Shown: piece by piece, positions 43,715 through 51,155 of the stretch | Numbering within the stretch: the first letter of the stretch is position 1 | Layout: the number at the start of each line of letters is the position of its first letter | Assembly: GCA_015065385.1 (NCBI GenBank) | Contig: SVQK01000110.1 | Span: forward strand, 67,902 to 131,901 | Source of the DNA: Oscillospiraceae bacterium | Lineage (GTDB): Bacteria > Bacillota > Clostridia > Oscillospirales > CAG-272 | Direction: 5' to 3' | Length of the DNA stretch: 64,000 nucleotides | Made by a program: the position numbers and the translations under genes | The notes under the pieces: generated by a model | Database searches by the model: none | Told to the model about the DNA's origin: nothing | The model's input: only the letters and a program-made list of their open reading frames with translations

Positions 43715-44533
43715 TTATGCCTTCCCTTCGCTTCCGAAAAGTCTGATGTAGCGACCCACGACCTGAGCGACCGCCGCCGTGGAGGCCTTGATGTTCTTAT
43801 ATACGTCGCTGCTCTGACACGCGCTCGCCTGCGCGATGAAAATATCGGTGGCGATGTTGATCTTGCGCATGCCGAGCTCGATCAGCTTTCTGAACTGCTC
43901 GTCCGTCAGTCCGCTCCCGCCGTGCAGAACGAGCGAGGCGCGCAGCTTGCCGTGGAGGTTCTCGAGGACGTCGTACCGGAGGACGGGGGAGGCAGCGTAC
44001 AGTCCGTGCGCGTTCCCGATCCCGACCGCTAAGGCGTCGATCCCGATCTCGTCCATTTTGACGCAGTCGTCGATGGAGGCGATCTTCTCCTCGGCTTCCC
44101 CGCCTTCTTCCGTCTTCCCCACGCGCCCGACTTCGGCTTCAACGGCAGCTCCGGTCTTCGCGGCAAGCCGGACGATTTCGGATGTCAGCGCGATGTTGTC
44201 CCCGATGGGCAGCTCGGACCCGTCGCACATCACGGACGTGAACCCGAGCTCGAGCGCGCGCTTCACGCATCCGACCGTCTTGCCGTGATCCAGATGGACG
44301 GCGATCGGCACGCTTGCGATCTTTGCCGCCGCGATCATCATGGGAGCCATCAGCTCAAGCGGGGATCCCGTCAGTCTGGATTCCGCGATCTGCATGATCA
44401 CCGGCGCGTGATTCTCCTCCGCCGCCTGCAGGACGCCGCGGACGCACTCCATATTCGCCACGCTGAACGAACCGACCGCATACCCGCCCTTTTCGGCTTC
44501 CGCGAGCAGGGTACGCATATTTACGAGGGACAC
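43715..44533 (-). CDS. iolJ: Class II aldolase, 6-phospho-5-dehydro-2-deoxy-D-gluconate aldolase (IolJ)
   Basis: A 272-residue zinc-dependent aldolase of the fructose-bisphosphate class II family. It cleaves the phosphorylated intermediate to dihydroxyacetone phosphate and malonate semialdehyde. Motifs are VHLDHGKT (Zn His plus Asp), MCDGSELP, AEVGRVGKTEEG and LVLHGGSGL, with INIATDIF at the phosphate site. It begins with GTG at 44533, with AAGGAAGGTG upstream. It is the first gene of the iol operon, behind a leader of about 130 bases. A role as plain Fba or tagatose aldolase is unlikely in this context. Confidence 0.92.
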   Translation of the reverse strand: MSLVNMRTLLAEAEKGGYAVGSFSVANMECVRGVLQAAEENHAPVIMQIAESRLTGSPLELMAPMMIAAAKIASVPIAVHLDHGKTVGCVKRALELGFTSVMCDGSELPIGDNIALTSEIVRLAAKTGAAVEAEVGRVGKTEEGGEAEEKIASIDDCVKMDEIGIDALAVGIGNAHGLYAASPVLRYDVLENLHGKLRASLVLHGGSGLTDEQFRKLIELGMRKINIATDIFIAQASACQSSDVYKNIKASTAAVAQVVGRYIRLFGSEGKA

Positions 44534-44668
44534 GGAATATCACCTTCCTTTGATGAAGAATGGAAAATGTCACAGCATTGCCAGTATAAGAAAAGGTCCC
44601 GGCGGGAAAACGGCTGCTCCGGTTCCTCACGCTGTTTCCCTTCGCCGCGCCCGTACCTTCTCTATCGT

Positions 44669-44697
44669 AGTTTACACCACGAATGCGGGTTTGTCAA
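44669..44697 (-). promoter_or_regulatory. Promoter of the inositol operon
   Basis: Minus-strand TTGACA (44697-44692), 17-base spacer, TAAACT (44674-44669). The transcript would begin near 44662, leaving about 130 leader bases before the GTG start of iolJ. Confidence 0.75.
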
Positions 44698-44739
44698 GAG
44701 AGATAGGAAAATTCGGCCTTCGCGGGGGACGGGACGCAG

Positions 44740-44788
44740 AAAAAAAGTGCCCTCCGCCAAAGGCCGAAACCGGGTTGGCAGAAGGCGC
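44740..44788 (-). terminator. Intrinsic terminator after the CDF transporter gene
   Basis: Minus-strand GCGCCTTCTGCCAA and TTGGCGGAGGGC pair around a ~14-base loop, followed by ACTTTTTTT. It separates the CDF gene from the iol promoter. Confidence 0.8.
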
Positions 44789-44809
44789 GGCGAAACGCTC
44801 GCGGAGCGG

Positions 44810-45955
44810 TCAGTCCGTGGTTGAGACATCGACGTCCGGCGCGATGCGGAGGGTGTATCCCGGGTATGCTTTTCCGATCTCGGCGTAGAGGATGTTCAAG
44901 GCCTCCTTCGGGACGATGTCAAAGCTCAGCACGACGTCGAAGGTCATCTCCTTCGTCTCCGTATCCAGATAGAACCCGTGAAGCTGTACGGCCCAGTCGT
45001 GAGCCAGCACCAACTCGCGCACGTCGTTCCGGATCCTCGCGGTCTCGTCGTCCTCCGTGTTGTACGAATACAGACCGACGCCGGCCAGAATGACGCCTGT
45101 CTCCCGGTAGACCTTCCCCTCGAGCTTCCGCGTGAGACGGTCGATCTCCCGCGCGGTCATGCTGTCCGGAAGCTCGAGATGGACGGACGCCAGATTTTTG
45201 TCCGGGCCGTAGTTGTACAGAACCAGATCGTACGCCCCGCTGACCTCCGGCTCCTCCGTCAGAAGCGCCTTGATCCGGTCCGTGGTCTCCTTGTCCGCCC
45301 GCACGCCGAGGATCTCGTTCAGCGTTTCGATCATCATTTCAACGCCGGATTTGACGATGAAGACGGAAATGACCGCGCCGACATAGGCTTCGAGCGAGAC
45401 GCCGCTCACCATGAAGATCACGGCGGAGGCAAGCACGGACGCCGAAAGGATCGCGTCAAACATCGCGTCCGATCCGGAGGCCGTGAGCGAACCGGAATTT
45501 ACCTTCTTCCCCTGCGCCTTGACGTAGCGTCCGAGCAGGATCTTGACGATGACGGCGACCGCGATGATCACGAGAGAGATCACGCTGTACTCCGGCGTCT
45601 CGGGGTGAATGATCTTCTTCACGGATTCCACAGCCGACGTGATGCCCGCGTAGAGGACGATCCCGGACACGATCATCGCGCTGAGGTATTCGATCCTGCC
45701 GTATCCGAGCGGGTGCTTCTTATCCGGAAGCCGCCCCGCCAGCTTGGTCCCCACGATGGTGATGATCGAGGAAAGCGCGTCGGAGAGATTGTTGACCGCG
45801 TCGAGGATCACGGCGATGGAGTGGGACAGGATCCCGATCCCCGCCTTGAACGCCGCGAGAAGAACATTTGCGAGAATCCCGATGACGCTGGTCCGGACGA
45901 TCACCCGGTCCCGGTTCGCCTCCGGAGTCTCGTGAATCTGCGGTTCGTTGTTCAT
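44810..45955 (-). CDS. Cation diffusion facilitator (CDF) family transporter
   Basis: A 381-residue membrane antiporter exporting divalent metals (zinc, iron, cobalt or manganese). Six helices occupy about residues 25-220. The metal-site residues are in DAVNNLSDALSS (helix 2) and SDAMFDAILS (helix 5). Three changes from the usual HxxxD pattern (NxxxD then DxxxD) resemble Mn/Fe-type members, so zinc specificity is not assured. A cytoplasmic beta-alpha domain follows (SVHLELPDSMTAREIDRL), and the tail has a second such fold (TFDVVLSFDIVPKEALN), longer than the family average. It has its own terminator and is not linked to known metal genes. Confidence 0.92.
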   Translation of the reverse strand: MNNEPQIHETPEANRDRVIVRTSVIGILANVLLAAFKAGIGILSHSIAVILDAVNNLSDALSSIITIVGTKLAGRLPDKKHPLGYGRIEYLSAMIVSGIVLYAGITSAVESVKKIIHPETPEYSVISLVIIAVAVIVKILLGRYVKAQGKKVNSGSLTASGSDAMFDAILSASVLASAVIFMVSGVSLEAYVGAVISVFIVKSGVEMMIETLNEILGVRADKETTDRIKALLTEEPEVSGAYDLVLYNYGPDKNLASVHLELPDSMTAREIDRLTRKLEGKVYRETGVILAGVGLYSYNTEDDETARIRNDVRELVLAHDWAVQLHGFYLDTETKEMTFDVVLSFDIVPKEALNILYAEIGKAYPGYTLRIAPDVDVSTTD

Positions 45956-46132
45956 GCTGATATCCCCCTGTAAAGAATAATCGATTTATCATACCGTTTC
46001 ATCATACCACAGATTTTTTAAGATTTCATGAACGAAGGCGGTTTTTACTGCGGATCCTCTGCGGCAAAGAGAAGTCCGTGTATCCGCAACAAAGCGCCTG
46101 CCCTTCTGACAGACGCTTTTCCCCTTGCGCGC

Positions 46133-47371
46133 TTATGACAACGCCGCGCTGAGGGTTTCCTCCTCCGCGATCTGCGACCACCGCCACAGCCGTTCGGGCT
46201 TGTATTTCACGGTGCTGATATCCTTTAAGATCATCTCCAGCCTCAGCCCGTGGGCCTTTGCCGCCGCTATGGTTCGGCGCAGATCCCGGCGCACGGCCTC
46301 CTCGTCGAACGAAGACTGCGCGAGAAACGCGGGGCTCGGCTTGTTTGACATGATATATTCTTTGGGCAGGTTCGCGGCGAAGTGTTCCCGGTCGCTCCAC
46401 GGACTGCACGAGATCTTGCGGATATTCGGCATCCGGCAGATGATGTCCAGACGGTCGCAGCAGCCGTAATAGATCGAGCCGAAGTGCGGGAACAGCCGCT
46501 GCATATACGGAACCTCAAATTCCGCCGTGATCTCCGGAGAGACGGAGGTGAAGAGCTGCGCCAGCCCGAACGCCCAGCCGTCCTTCGTGGTCGGGTTGTC
46601 CCGGTCGCACCCCGGTCCCGGAAGGGCGTCCGAGAAGGTATAGGAGCAGTGGCACATATTCGTGTTCACATCGTACACGCCGAGGCGGTTGATCTGCTCG
46701 ATCTCGTCCAGCGTCGCCGCGGTCAGCCGCTCCATGATGGCGTGCATCATCTCCGGGCGGTCCATCAGCTCGACATAGCAGTTTTCCACGCCCATCCACT
46801 GCGTGATGGAATCCCAGATCCCGAGATGGAGGATAACGCCCTGCATCTTCACTTCCGCGATCCCCGAGAAGAGCTCCCGCGCCGCGGCGATCATCTCAGC
46901 CTCCGCCTCCCGGTCGATGGTCACGACGGGCGTCTTGATTTTCTCCACGTCCTCCGGCTCCTCGAACTGGTTGACAAAATGCTGGGCAAGCACGCCGCTT
47001 GTCGGATCTGTCGCCTTCGTCTCCTTGATGAATCCCAGGCCGTAGCCGGTATTTCCGATGGGACGGGGCAGAAGGACGTACGGATTGAGCACCATATCCG
47101 CCGGAAGATGCTCCCACTTGTAGATCTCCGAGCGGAGCGTCCACTCCACATTCCGGAAGTACGGATCCTCCACCGTACAGATCAGGGAGCCGTCCACGTC
47201 CAGCTCGTTCCACGGCATCTGATCGACGGCGATCATGGGCTTCTGCATATGCCCCTGATTCAGCGCGCGCCAGAGTTCCCTTTTCTCGTTGTTCTTCCCG
47301 GAGACGGCGTACGCCATGTACCGCCCGGCCAGCGTCCGCAGCGTCTCCCGATCCTTACTGCAAAGCTCCAT
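46133..47371 (-). CDS. URO-D superfamily protein, second copy
   Basis: A 412-residue soluble protein related to the uroporphyrinogen decarboxylase/corrinoid methyltransferase barrel. It shows AVDQMPWNELDVDGSL near the start, CHCSYTFSDALPGPG with Cys and His, FGSIYYGCCDRLDIICRMPN and YIMSNKPSPAFLA near the end; the Cys/His pattern could ligate zinc as in methyltransferases. It is only distantly like the copy at 28522. GGGGGGAACGGG precedes the ATG. It is the last gene of a four-gene cluster of small conserved proteins. The substrate is unknown. A weak 9-bp hairpin without T-run lies just downstream near 46085-46115. Confidence 0.72.
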   Translation of the reverse strand: MELCSKDRETLRTLAGRYMAYAVSGKNNEKRELWRALNQGHMQKPMIAVDQMPWNELDVDGSLICTVEDPYFRNVEWTLRSEIYKWEHLPADMVLNPYVLLPRPIGNTGYGLGFIKETKATDPTSGVLAQHFVNQFEEPEDVEKIKTPVVTIDREAEAEMIAAARELFSGIAEVKMQGVILHLGIWDSITQWMGVENCYVELMDRPEMMHAIMERLTAATLDEIEQINRLGVYDVNTNMCHCSYTFSDALPGPGCDRDNPTTKDGWAFGLAQLFTSVSPEITAEFEVPYMQRLFPHFGSIYYGCCDRLDIICRMPNIRKISCSPWSDREHFAANLPKEYIMSNKPSPAFLAQSSFDEEAVRRDLRRTIAAAKAHGLRLEMILKDISTVKYKPERLWRWSQIAEEETLSAALS

Positions 47372-47413
47372 ATCCCGTTCCCCCCAGTCACAGTTTATGA
47401 AAATGCCCTCCGG

Positions 47414-47821
47414 CTATCTTCCGTACGTCTCGCGGCACCATTTTGCGACGCGGCCGATCAGCTCCGCGGGCAGCTCCCGGTCATATGGCAGCCGGATCGT
47501 CCCCTTGCTCACGTCGAATCCGGCCAGCTCGTCCGCGAAAACCGCTGTCGCCTCGCCTCCCGGGTAGAGCCCGAGATGCTTCTTCGACGCGGCGAAATGG
47601 ATGAGGTTCTTTCCTTTCCGGTAGGTCGGCATCGACCACGAAATACACTCCTCCGCGTCCGGCAGGGCTTCTTTCAGAATGGCGCGGATCTCGCTCAGTC
47701 TTGGCCGGACCGATTCCTCCTGTGCTGCGATGTATTCGTCCACGGTCTGCGGTTTCCCGCAGTAGTGGGACTGTCCCTGCCGCTCGAACGTTCTTCCGCA
47801 TGCCGGACACGTCCACTTCAT
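47414..47821 (-). CDS. DUF1801 domain protein with N-terminal zinc finger
   Basis: A 135-residue protein. An N-terminal finger uses CPACG (5-9) and HYCG (19-22). The rest matches the DUF1801/YdhG fold (frataxin-like, sometimes called iron chaperone): TVDEYIAAQEESVRPRLSEI, AEECISWSMPTYRKG and LGLYPGG, ending with basic helix residues. Its function is not firmly known. It lies 42 bases before the URO-D gene in the same transcription direction. Confidence 0.85.
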   Translation of the reverse strand: MKWTCPACGRTFERQGQSHYCGKPQTVDEYIAAQEESVRPRLSEIRAILKEALPDAEECISWSMPTYRKGKNLIHFAASKKHLGLYPGGEATAVFADELAGFDVSKGTIRLPYDRELPAELIGRVAKWCRETYGR

Positions 47822-47869
47822 ATTCCGCCGCCTCCTTGTTTCCTTCGCTCCCCGGTCTCTGCCCGCGCC

Positions 47870-48616
47870 TTACCGGGAAACGAGCTTCAAAAACTTCGCC
47901 TCGTTCATCTGTTCGTTCGTCAGAAATTCGCCGTCCCGGAACAGCGCGTAGGTCGTGACCGGCGTCGGAGCGTTCTGCGCGTCCTCTTCGCTGTCAAGGC
48001 GGATCGCACGGAAAGGAATGCCGTGTTCTTCCGCGGTCTTCTCCACGATCGGCACATACTTCGCGTTGAACGGGCACTGATGGGTGTAGTAGAGGACATA
48101 GCCGTTTTCCCCGACCTGCGGATGCTTCGCGCATTCCTTGAACCGCGGCGCCTCCGCCCCGTCCGCGAAGGGAAGGAACCAGAGCTGGATCCCGCCCGCC
48201 GCCTCGTCGCAGACGGAAAAGCCCTTGTATTTCAAATACTTCGGGTCGGCAAGAAACGGCCTTTTCTTCGCGGAGGAGAGAATACACAGTCCGTTCTTCC
48301 CCTGCCGCCTGCCGTCTTCGATGCACGCGCCGAGCAGCTCGTTCGAATAGCCGTGGCCCTTGAGAGAGCCGGACACCCACAGGCAGTCAATATAGAGATA
48401 TCCGTCCGCCTCGATCGGGATCCACGCGTGCTCCGCGGGAATGTATTCGATGAAGCACTTGCCGCGCTCCGTGCTTTTCAGAAAGACCAGCCCGTCGTCA
48501 AAGCGGTCCGCCAGCCACGCCTTTTTCGACGCAACCTGAATGTCCCTGTTGTTCGAGATGGCGCAGCAGATGTGCTCGCTCTCGAGGTTGTCCCTTGTAA
48601 CTCTGATGATTTCCAT
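47870..48616 (-). CDS. GNAT acetyltransferase with C-terminal YoaP-like domain
   Basis: A 248-residue two-domain protein. Residues 1-150 form an acetyltransferase (MEIIRVTRDNLESEHICCAI, then LYIDCLWVSGSLKGHGYSNE with the acetyl-CoA loop). Residues about 170-245 correspond to the YoaP domain, with YTHQCPFNAKYVPIVEKTAEE resembling a thioredoxin-like CPF motif. Such proteins are annotated as YoaP-type N-acetyltransferases of unknown acceptor. It sits between DUF4256 and DUF1801 genes. Confidence 0.85.
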   Translation of the reverse strand: MEIIRVTRDNLESEHICCAISNNRDIQVASKKAWLADRFDDGLVFLKSTERGKCFIEYIPAEHAWIPIEADGYLYIDCLWVSGSLKGHGYSNELLGACIEDGRRQGKNGLCILSSAKKRPFLADPKYLKYKGFSVCDEAAGGIQLWFLPFADGAEAPRFKECAKHPQVGENGYVLYYTHQCPFNAKYVPIVEKTAEEHGIPFRAIRLDSEEDAQNAPTPVTTYALFRDGEFLTNEQMNEAKFLKLVSR

Positions 48617-48646
48617 ATCGCCTTTCCTTTGACCGTCCGAAGCGGC

Positions 48647-49168
48647 CTAAATAGTAAGAACTCCCCGCCAGCCGCGGACGGAATAGTAGGAATCCGCGCC
48701 GTTGTGGAAGGTGAAGACGGTCCCGTACCGCCGCTCGCAAAACAGGGCTCCCCCGAGCCTTCTGATCTCCTCCGGCGTCCGGATCCAGCTCGATGTCTTC
48801 AGGTCGAATTCGCCCGTCCCCTGCAATCTCCGGTAAAGGTCTTCCGTCATAAGCTCGACGCCCGTCTCATGCGCCTGACGGACCGCGCTGTCCGAGGGGG
48901 GATTCTTACTCCGCTTGGCGAGGGCCTCTTCGTCGTAACACACGCTTCTGCGTCCGGCGGGGGATTCCTTCGCACAGTCGCAGAACAGGATCCGCACGCC
49001 GTCCGGAGCGAGGCCGATGGTATCCGGCTCCCCTCCGCTTTTCTCCATTTTTTCGAGAACCTGGAGCGCGTCCGGATTCTCAAGAAGCCGCTTTTCGACG
49101 TCCGCCCAGTCGAGATCCGGATGACGATTTCTGTTTTCTTCAAATCTCTTTTTCAGAAGTGCAAGCAT
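48647..49168 (-). CDS. DUF4256 family protein
   Basis: A 173-residue soluble protein matching the DUF4256 family over its full length: LLKKRFEENRNRHPDLDWA at the start, GGEPDTIGL, CAKESPAGRRSVCYDEEAL, then GEFDLKTSSWIRTP and GALFCERRYGTVFTFHNGAD. The function is unknown. It is the first gene of the cluster of small conserved proteins, downstream of the promoter at 49262-49290. Confidence 0.9.
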   Translation of the reverse strand: MLALLKKRFEENRNRHPDLDWADVEKRLLENPDALQVLEKMEKSGGEPDTIGLAPDGVRILFCDCAKESPAGRRSVCYDEEALAKRSKNPPSDSAVRQAHETGVELMTEDLYRRLQGTGEFDLKTSSWIRTPEEIRRLGGALFCERRYGTVFTFHNGADSYYSVRGWRGVLTI

Positions 49169-49261
49169 GCTCTTTCCTCCCCTAAAGCGCCTCGTTCACT
49201 TTGATTCCGCATCTCCGATCCCGTGCGTATTCTTCTTCCGACTCCGCCTGCTTCTGTCTCT

Positions 49262-49290
49262 ATGGTAAATCATAAAGCCGCAAAAGTCAA
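49262..49290 (-). promoter_or_regulatory. Promoter of the DUF4256-YoaP-DUF1801-UroD cluster
   Basis: Minus-strand TTGACT (49290-49285), 17-base spacer, TACCAT (49267-49262), about 90 bases before the DUF4256 start. Confidence 0.55.
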
Positions 49291-49362
49291 GAGGGAGCTT
49301 GAAAAACGGGCGGAAACCGGCAGATCGGCGTACGGCGCGGCAATGAAAACGGCCCGCTCCCC

Positions 49363-49391
49363 TTGCAAAGCGAACCGGAGTCTGCTATACT
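49363..49391 (+). promoter_or_regulatory. Promoter of the methyltransferase-GNAT fusion gene
   Basis: TTGCAA (49363-49368), 17-base spacer, TATACT (49386-49391), about 50 bases before the GTG start. Confidence 0.8.
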
Positions 49392-49448
49392 GTCGGCAAA
49401 GGATGACCGAACGGTCTGATCGGAAAAACCGGAAGGAGGGAGTCCGCC

Positions 49449-50414
49449 GTGTCCTCTCCGCTTTACGAACGCATTTACGCCCTTGTCCGCAGGATTCCGG
49501 AGGGGAAAGCCGCCACCTACGGACAAATCGCCTTTCTGCTCGGACTGCCGCGCGGAGCCCGGACCGTAGGATTCGCCATGGCCGCCTGCAGGGATCCCTC
49601 CGTCCCCTGCCACCGCGTCGTGAATCGGTTCGGCGGCACGACTCCCGCGTTCGATCCTCCGGGCGGCTCCGGCGTACAGCGGATGATGCTCGAATCGGAG
49701 GGCGTCCGCTTCGACGGGGAGGGCCGGGTCGATCTGAACGTCTGCGGATGGGACGGAGAGAACACGGAACAGGAGGCCCCGATGGTTTTTGACAACAACG
49801 ACAGGCGGATCCGCCACTTCGAGCTGATGCTCTGCCGCTCCCTCGACGATCTTCCGGTCCTTCCCCTGCCCGCGGGATACCGCTTCGTCCGGTACGCGCC
49901 GGGGGATCGGGACGAATGGATCCGGATCGAAGAGAGCGCGCGGGAATTCGACTCCTTTGAGGAAGGAGAGGCGGCATGGGCCCGGTACTACGGGGACCGT
50001 GAGGACGAGCTGCCCGGGCGGATGCTCTTTGTCGAATCAGACAGCGGAGAGAAGGTTGCCACAGCTACGGCGATGTACGATGTATTCGGACGGGATACCT
50101 CCGGCTCGGCATGGCTCCACTGGGTATCCGTCAGGCGGGACCGTCAGGGGCTCGGGCTCTCGAAACCGCTTATTTCGGAAGCATTCCGGGTCATGAAAGC
50201 CCTCGGATACACGCGCGTCGTGATCCCGACCCAGACCAACACCTGGCTCGCTGTGAAGGTCTATCTGGATCTCGGGTGCCGTCCGATTCCGGAAAACGCC
50301 GTTCACAGCGAAACCGGCTGGCGGATCGCGCGGACGCTGACTGAACACCCGGCTCTGGCCTCGTTTCCGCCCGTCGGACCGGGGGACATCCTCGCTGAGG
50401 AGAGAAATCCGTGA
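49449..50414 (+). CDS. Fusion of O6-alkylguanine methyltransferase domain and GNAT acetyltransferase
   Basis: A 321-residue protein starting with GTG at 49449, preceded by GGAAGGAGGG. Residues 1-100 are the DNA-binding/active domain of O6-methylguanine methyltransferase: IPEGKAATYGQIAFLLGLPR, RTVGFAMAAC and VPCHRVVNRFG. The active Cys54 is retained in PCHR, unlike in alkyltransferase-like proteins, where it is replaced. Residues about 120-321 form a GNAT domain (YRFVRYAPGDRDEWIRIEES, LHWVSVRRDRQGLGLSKPLI, AVKVYLDLGCRPIPEN). The usual N-terminal half of Ada/Ogt is absent. A join by frameshift is ruled out because one frame spans both. The role may be repair plus modification; the acceptor of the acetyl group is unknown. 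Confidence 0.87.
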   Translation: MSSPLYERIYALVRRIPEGKAATYGQIAFLLGLPRGARTVGFAMAACRDPSVPCHRVVNRFGGTTPAFDPPGGSGVQRMMLESEGVRFDGEGRVDLNVCGWDGENTEQEAPMVFDNNDRRIRHFELMLCRSLDDLPVLPLPAGYRFVRYAPGDRDEWIRIEESAREFDSFEEGEAAWARYYGDREDELPGRMLFVESDSGEKVATATAMYDVFGRDTSGSAWLHWVSVRRDRQGLGLSKPLISEAFRVMKALGYTRVVIPTQTNTWLAVKVYLDLGCRPIPENAVHSETGWRIARTLTEHPALASFPPVGPGDILAEERNP

Positions 50415-50441
50415 TTTTTGGGCTTTTCCGTTCGTTTTTCC

Positions 50442-50470
50442 TTGACAAAAAGCGCCTTTGCGGGTACAAT
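50442..50470 (+). promoter_or_regulatory. Promoter of the XRE regulator gene
   Basis: TTGACA (50442-50447), 17-base spacer, TACAAT (50465-50470), about 37 bases before the ATG. Confidence 0.85.
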
Positions 50471-50507
50471 AAAGACAGAATCCTATCGGAATCAATCGGA
50501 GGAGCTT

Positions 50508-51029
50508 ATGGCAGCCAAGAAAAAAGTCGGCGATCTCATCAAAGAGGCCCGCACAAACGCAGGACTGACGCAGACGGCGCTTGCCGGGAAGATCAAGGGA
50601 CTCACCGCGGCCGATATCAGCAAGGCGGAGCGCGGGGAAAAGGAACTCACCAAGGAACAGCTGAAAAGCATCGCCAAAATCACCGGCGTGACGCAGAAAT
50701 CCCTGCTCGAGGCTCCGTCCGGCGCGTCGGGCAAGACCACAGCGACCACTTCGACGACGACGTCCTTGGCCAAGAAAAAGACAAGTACCGCCTCGACGTC
50801 CTCCGTGAAGCTGACGGCCACGGAGAAAAAGCTCGTGGAGGCTTACCGGGCCGCGGACACGAAAACCCGCAAGAACGCCATGAGCGTTCTGAAAGGCACG
50901 GACAAAACCACCGCCGGGATGCTCGAGAGCTTTCTCACCGGGATCCTCACCAAATCCGTCCCGGACGAGGATTTCGAGGACGTCGGAGAGCCCGTGATCT
51001 ACACGATCGACGAAAACAAGGAAGAATAA
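50508..51029 (+). CDS. XRE-family helix-turn-helix protein with Ser/Thr-rich linker
   Basis: A 173-residue cytoplasmic protein starting at ATG 50508 with GGAGGAG upstream. Residues 5-65 are a Cro/CI-type helix-turn-helix (KVGDLIKEARTNAGLTQTAL, then ADISKAERGEKELT). A Thr/Ser/Lys-rich linker spans about 70-105, and a helical region follows (TEKKLVEAYRAADTKTRKNA), with an acidic tail. It is likely a DNA-binding regulator or housekeeping factor, and no operator or partner is evident. It is monocistronic between a strong promoter and a strong terminator. Confidence 0.85.
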   Translation: MAAKKKVGDLIKEARTNAGLTQTALAGKIKGLTAADISKAERGEKELTKEQLKSIAKITGVTQKSLLEAPSGASGKTTATTSTTTSLAKKKTSTASTSSVKLTATEKKLVEAYRAADTKTRKNAMSVLKGTDKTTAGMLESFLTGILTKSVPDEDFEDVGEPVIYTIDENKEE

Positions 51030-51102
51030 CGGAAAACCGGATATACAGAGAACCGCCGCGCTCGCGCCGAAACCGGAGTGCGGCGGGGGACGAAAGAGAA
51101 GA

Positions 51103-51146
51103 GACCCCGGCTCGGGTTGTCGAAAACCTCGGGCCGGGGCGTTTTT
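51103..51146 (+). terminator. Intrinsic terminator after the XRE gene
   Basis: CCCCGGCTCGGGTT and AACCTCGGGCCGGGG form a long GC-rich stem with a short loop, followed by CGTTTTT. Confidence 0.88.
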
Positions 51147-51155
51147 CGGATGCGG

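Noticed and set aside
46080..46130. Intrinsic terminator after the second UroD-like gene
   Set aside because: The 9-bp hairpin exists but lacks a T-run on the relevant strand, so I mention it only in the gene entry.
46382..49204. 940-residue plus-strand frame over the UroD-DUF4256 cluster
   Set aside because: It crosses four convincing minus-strand genes and their gaps, with no start signal or motif.
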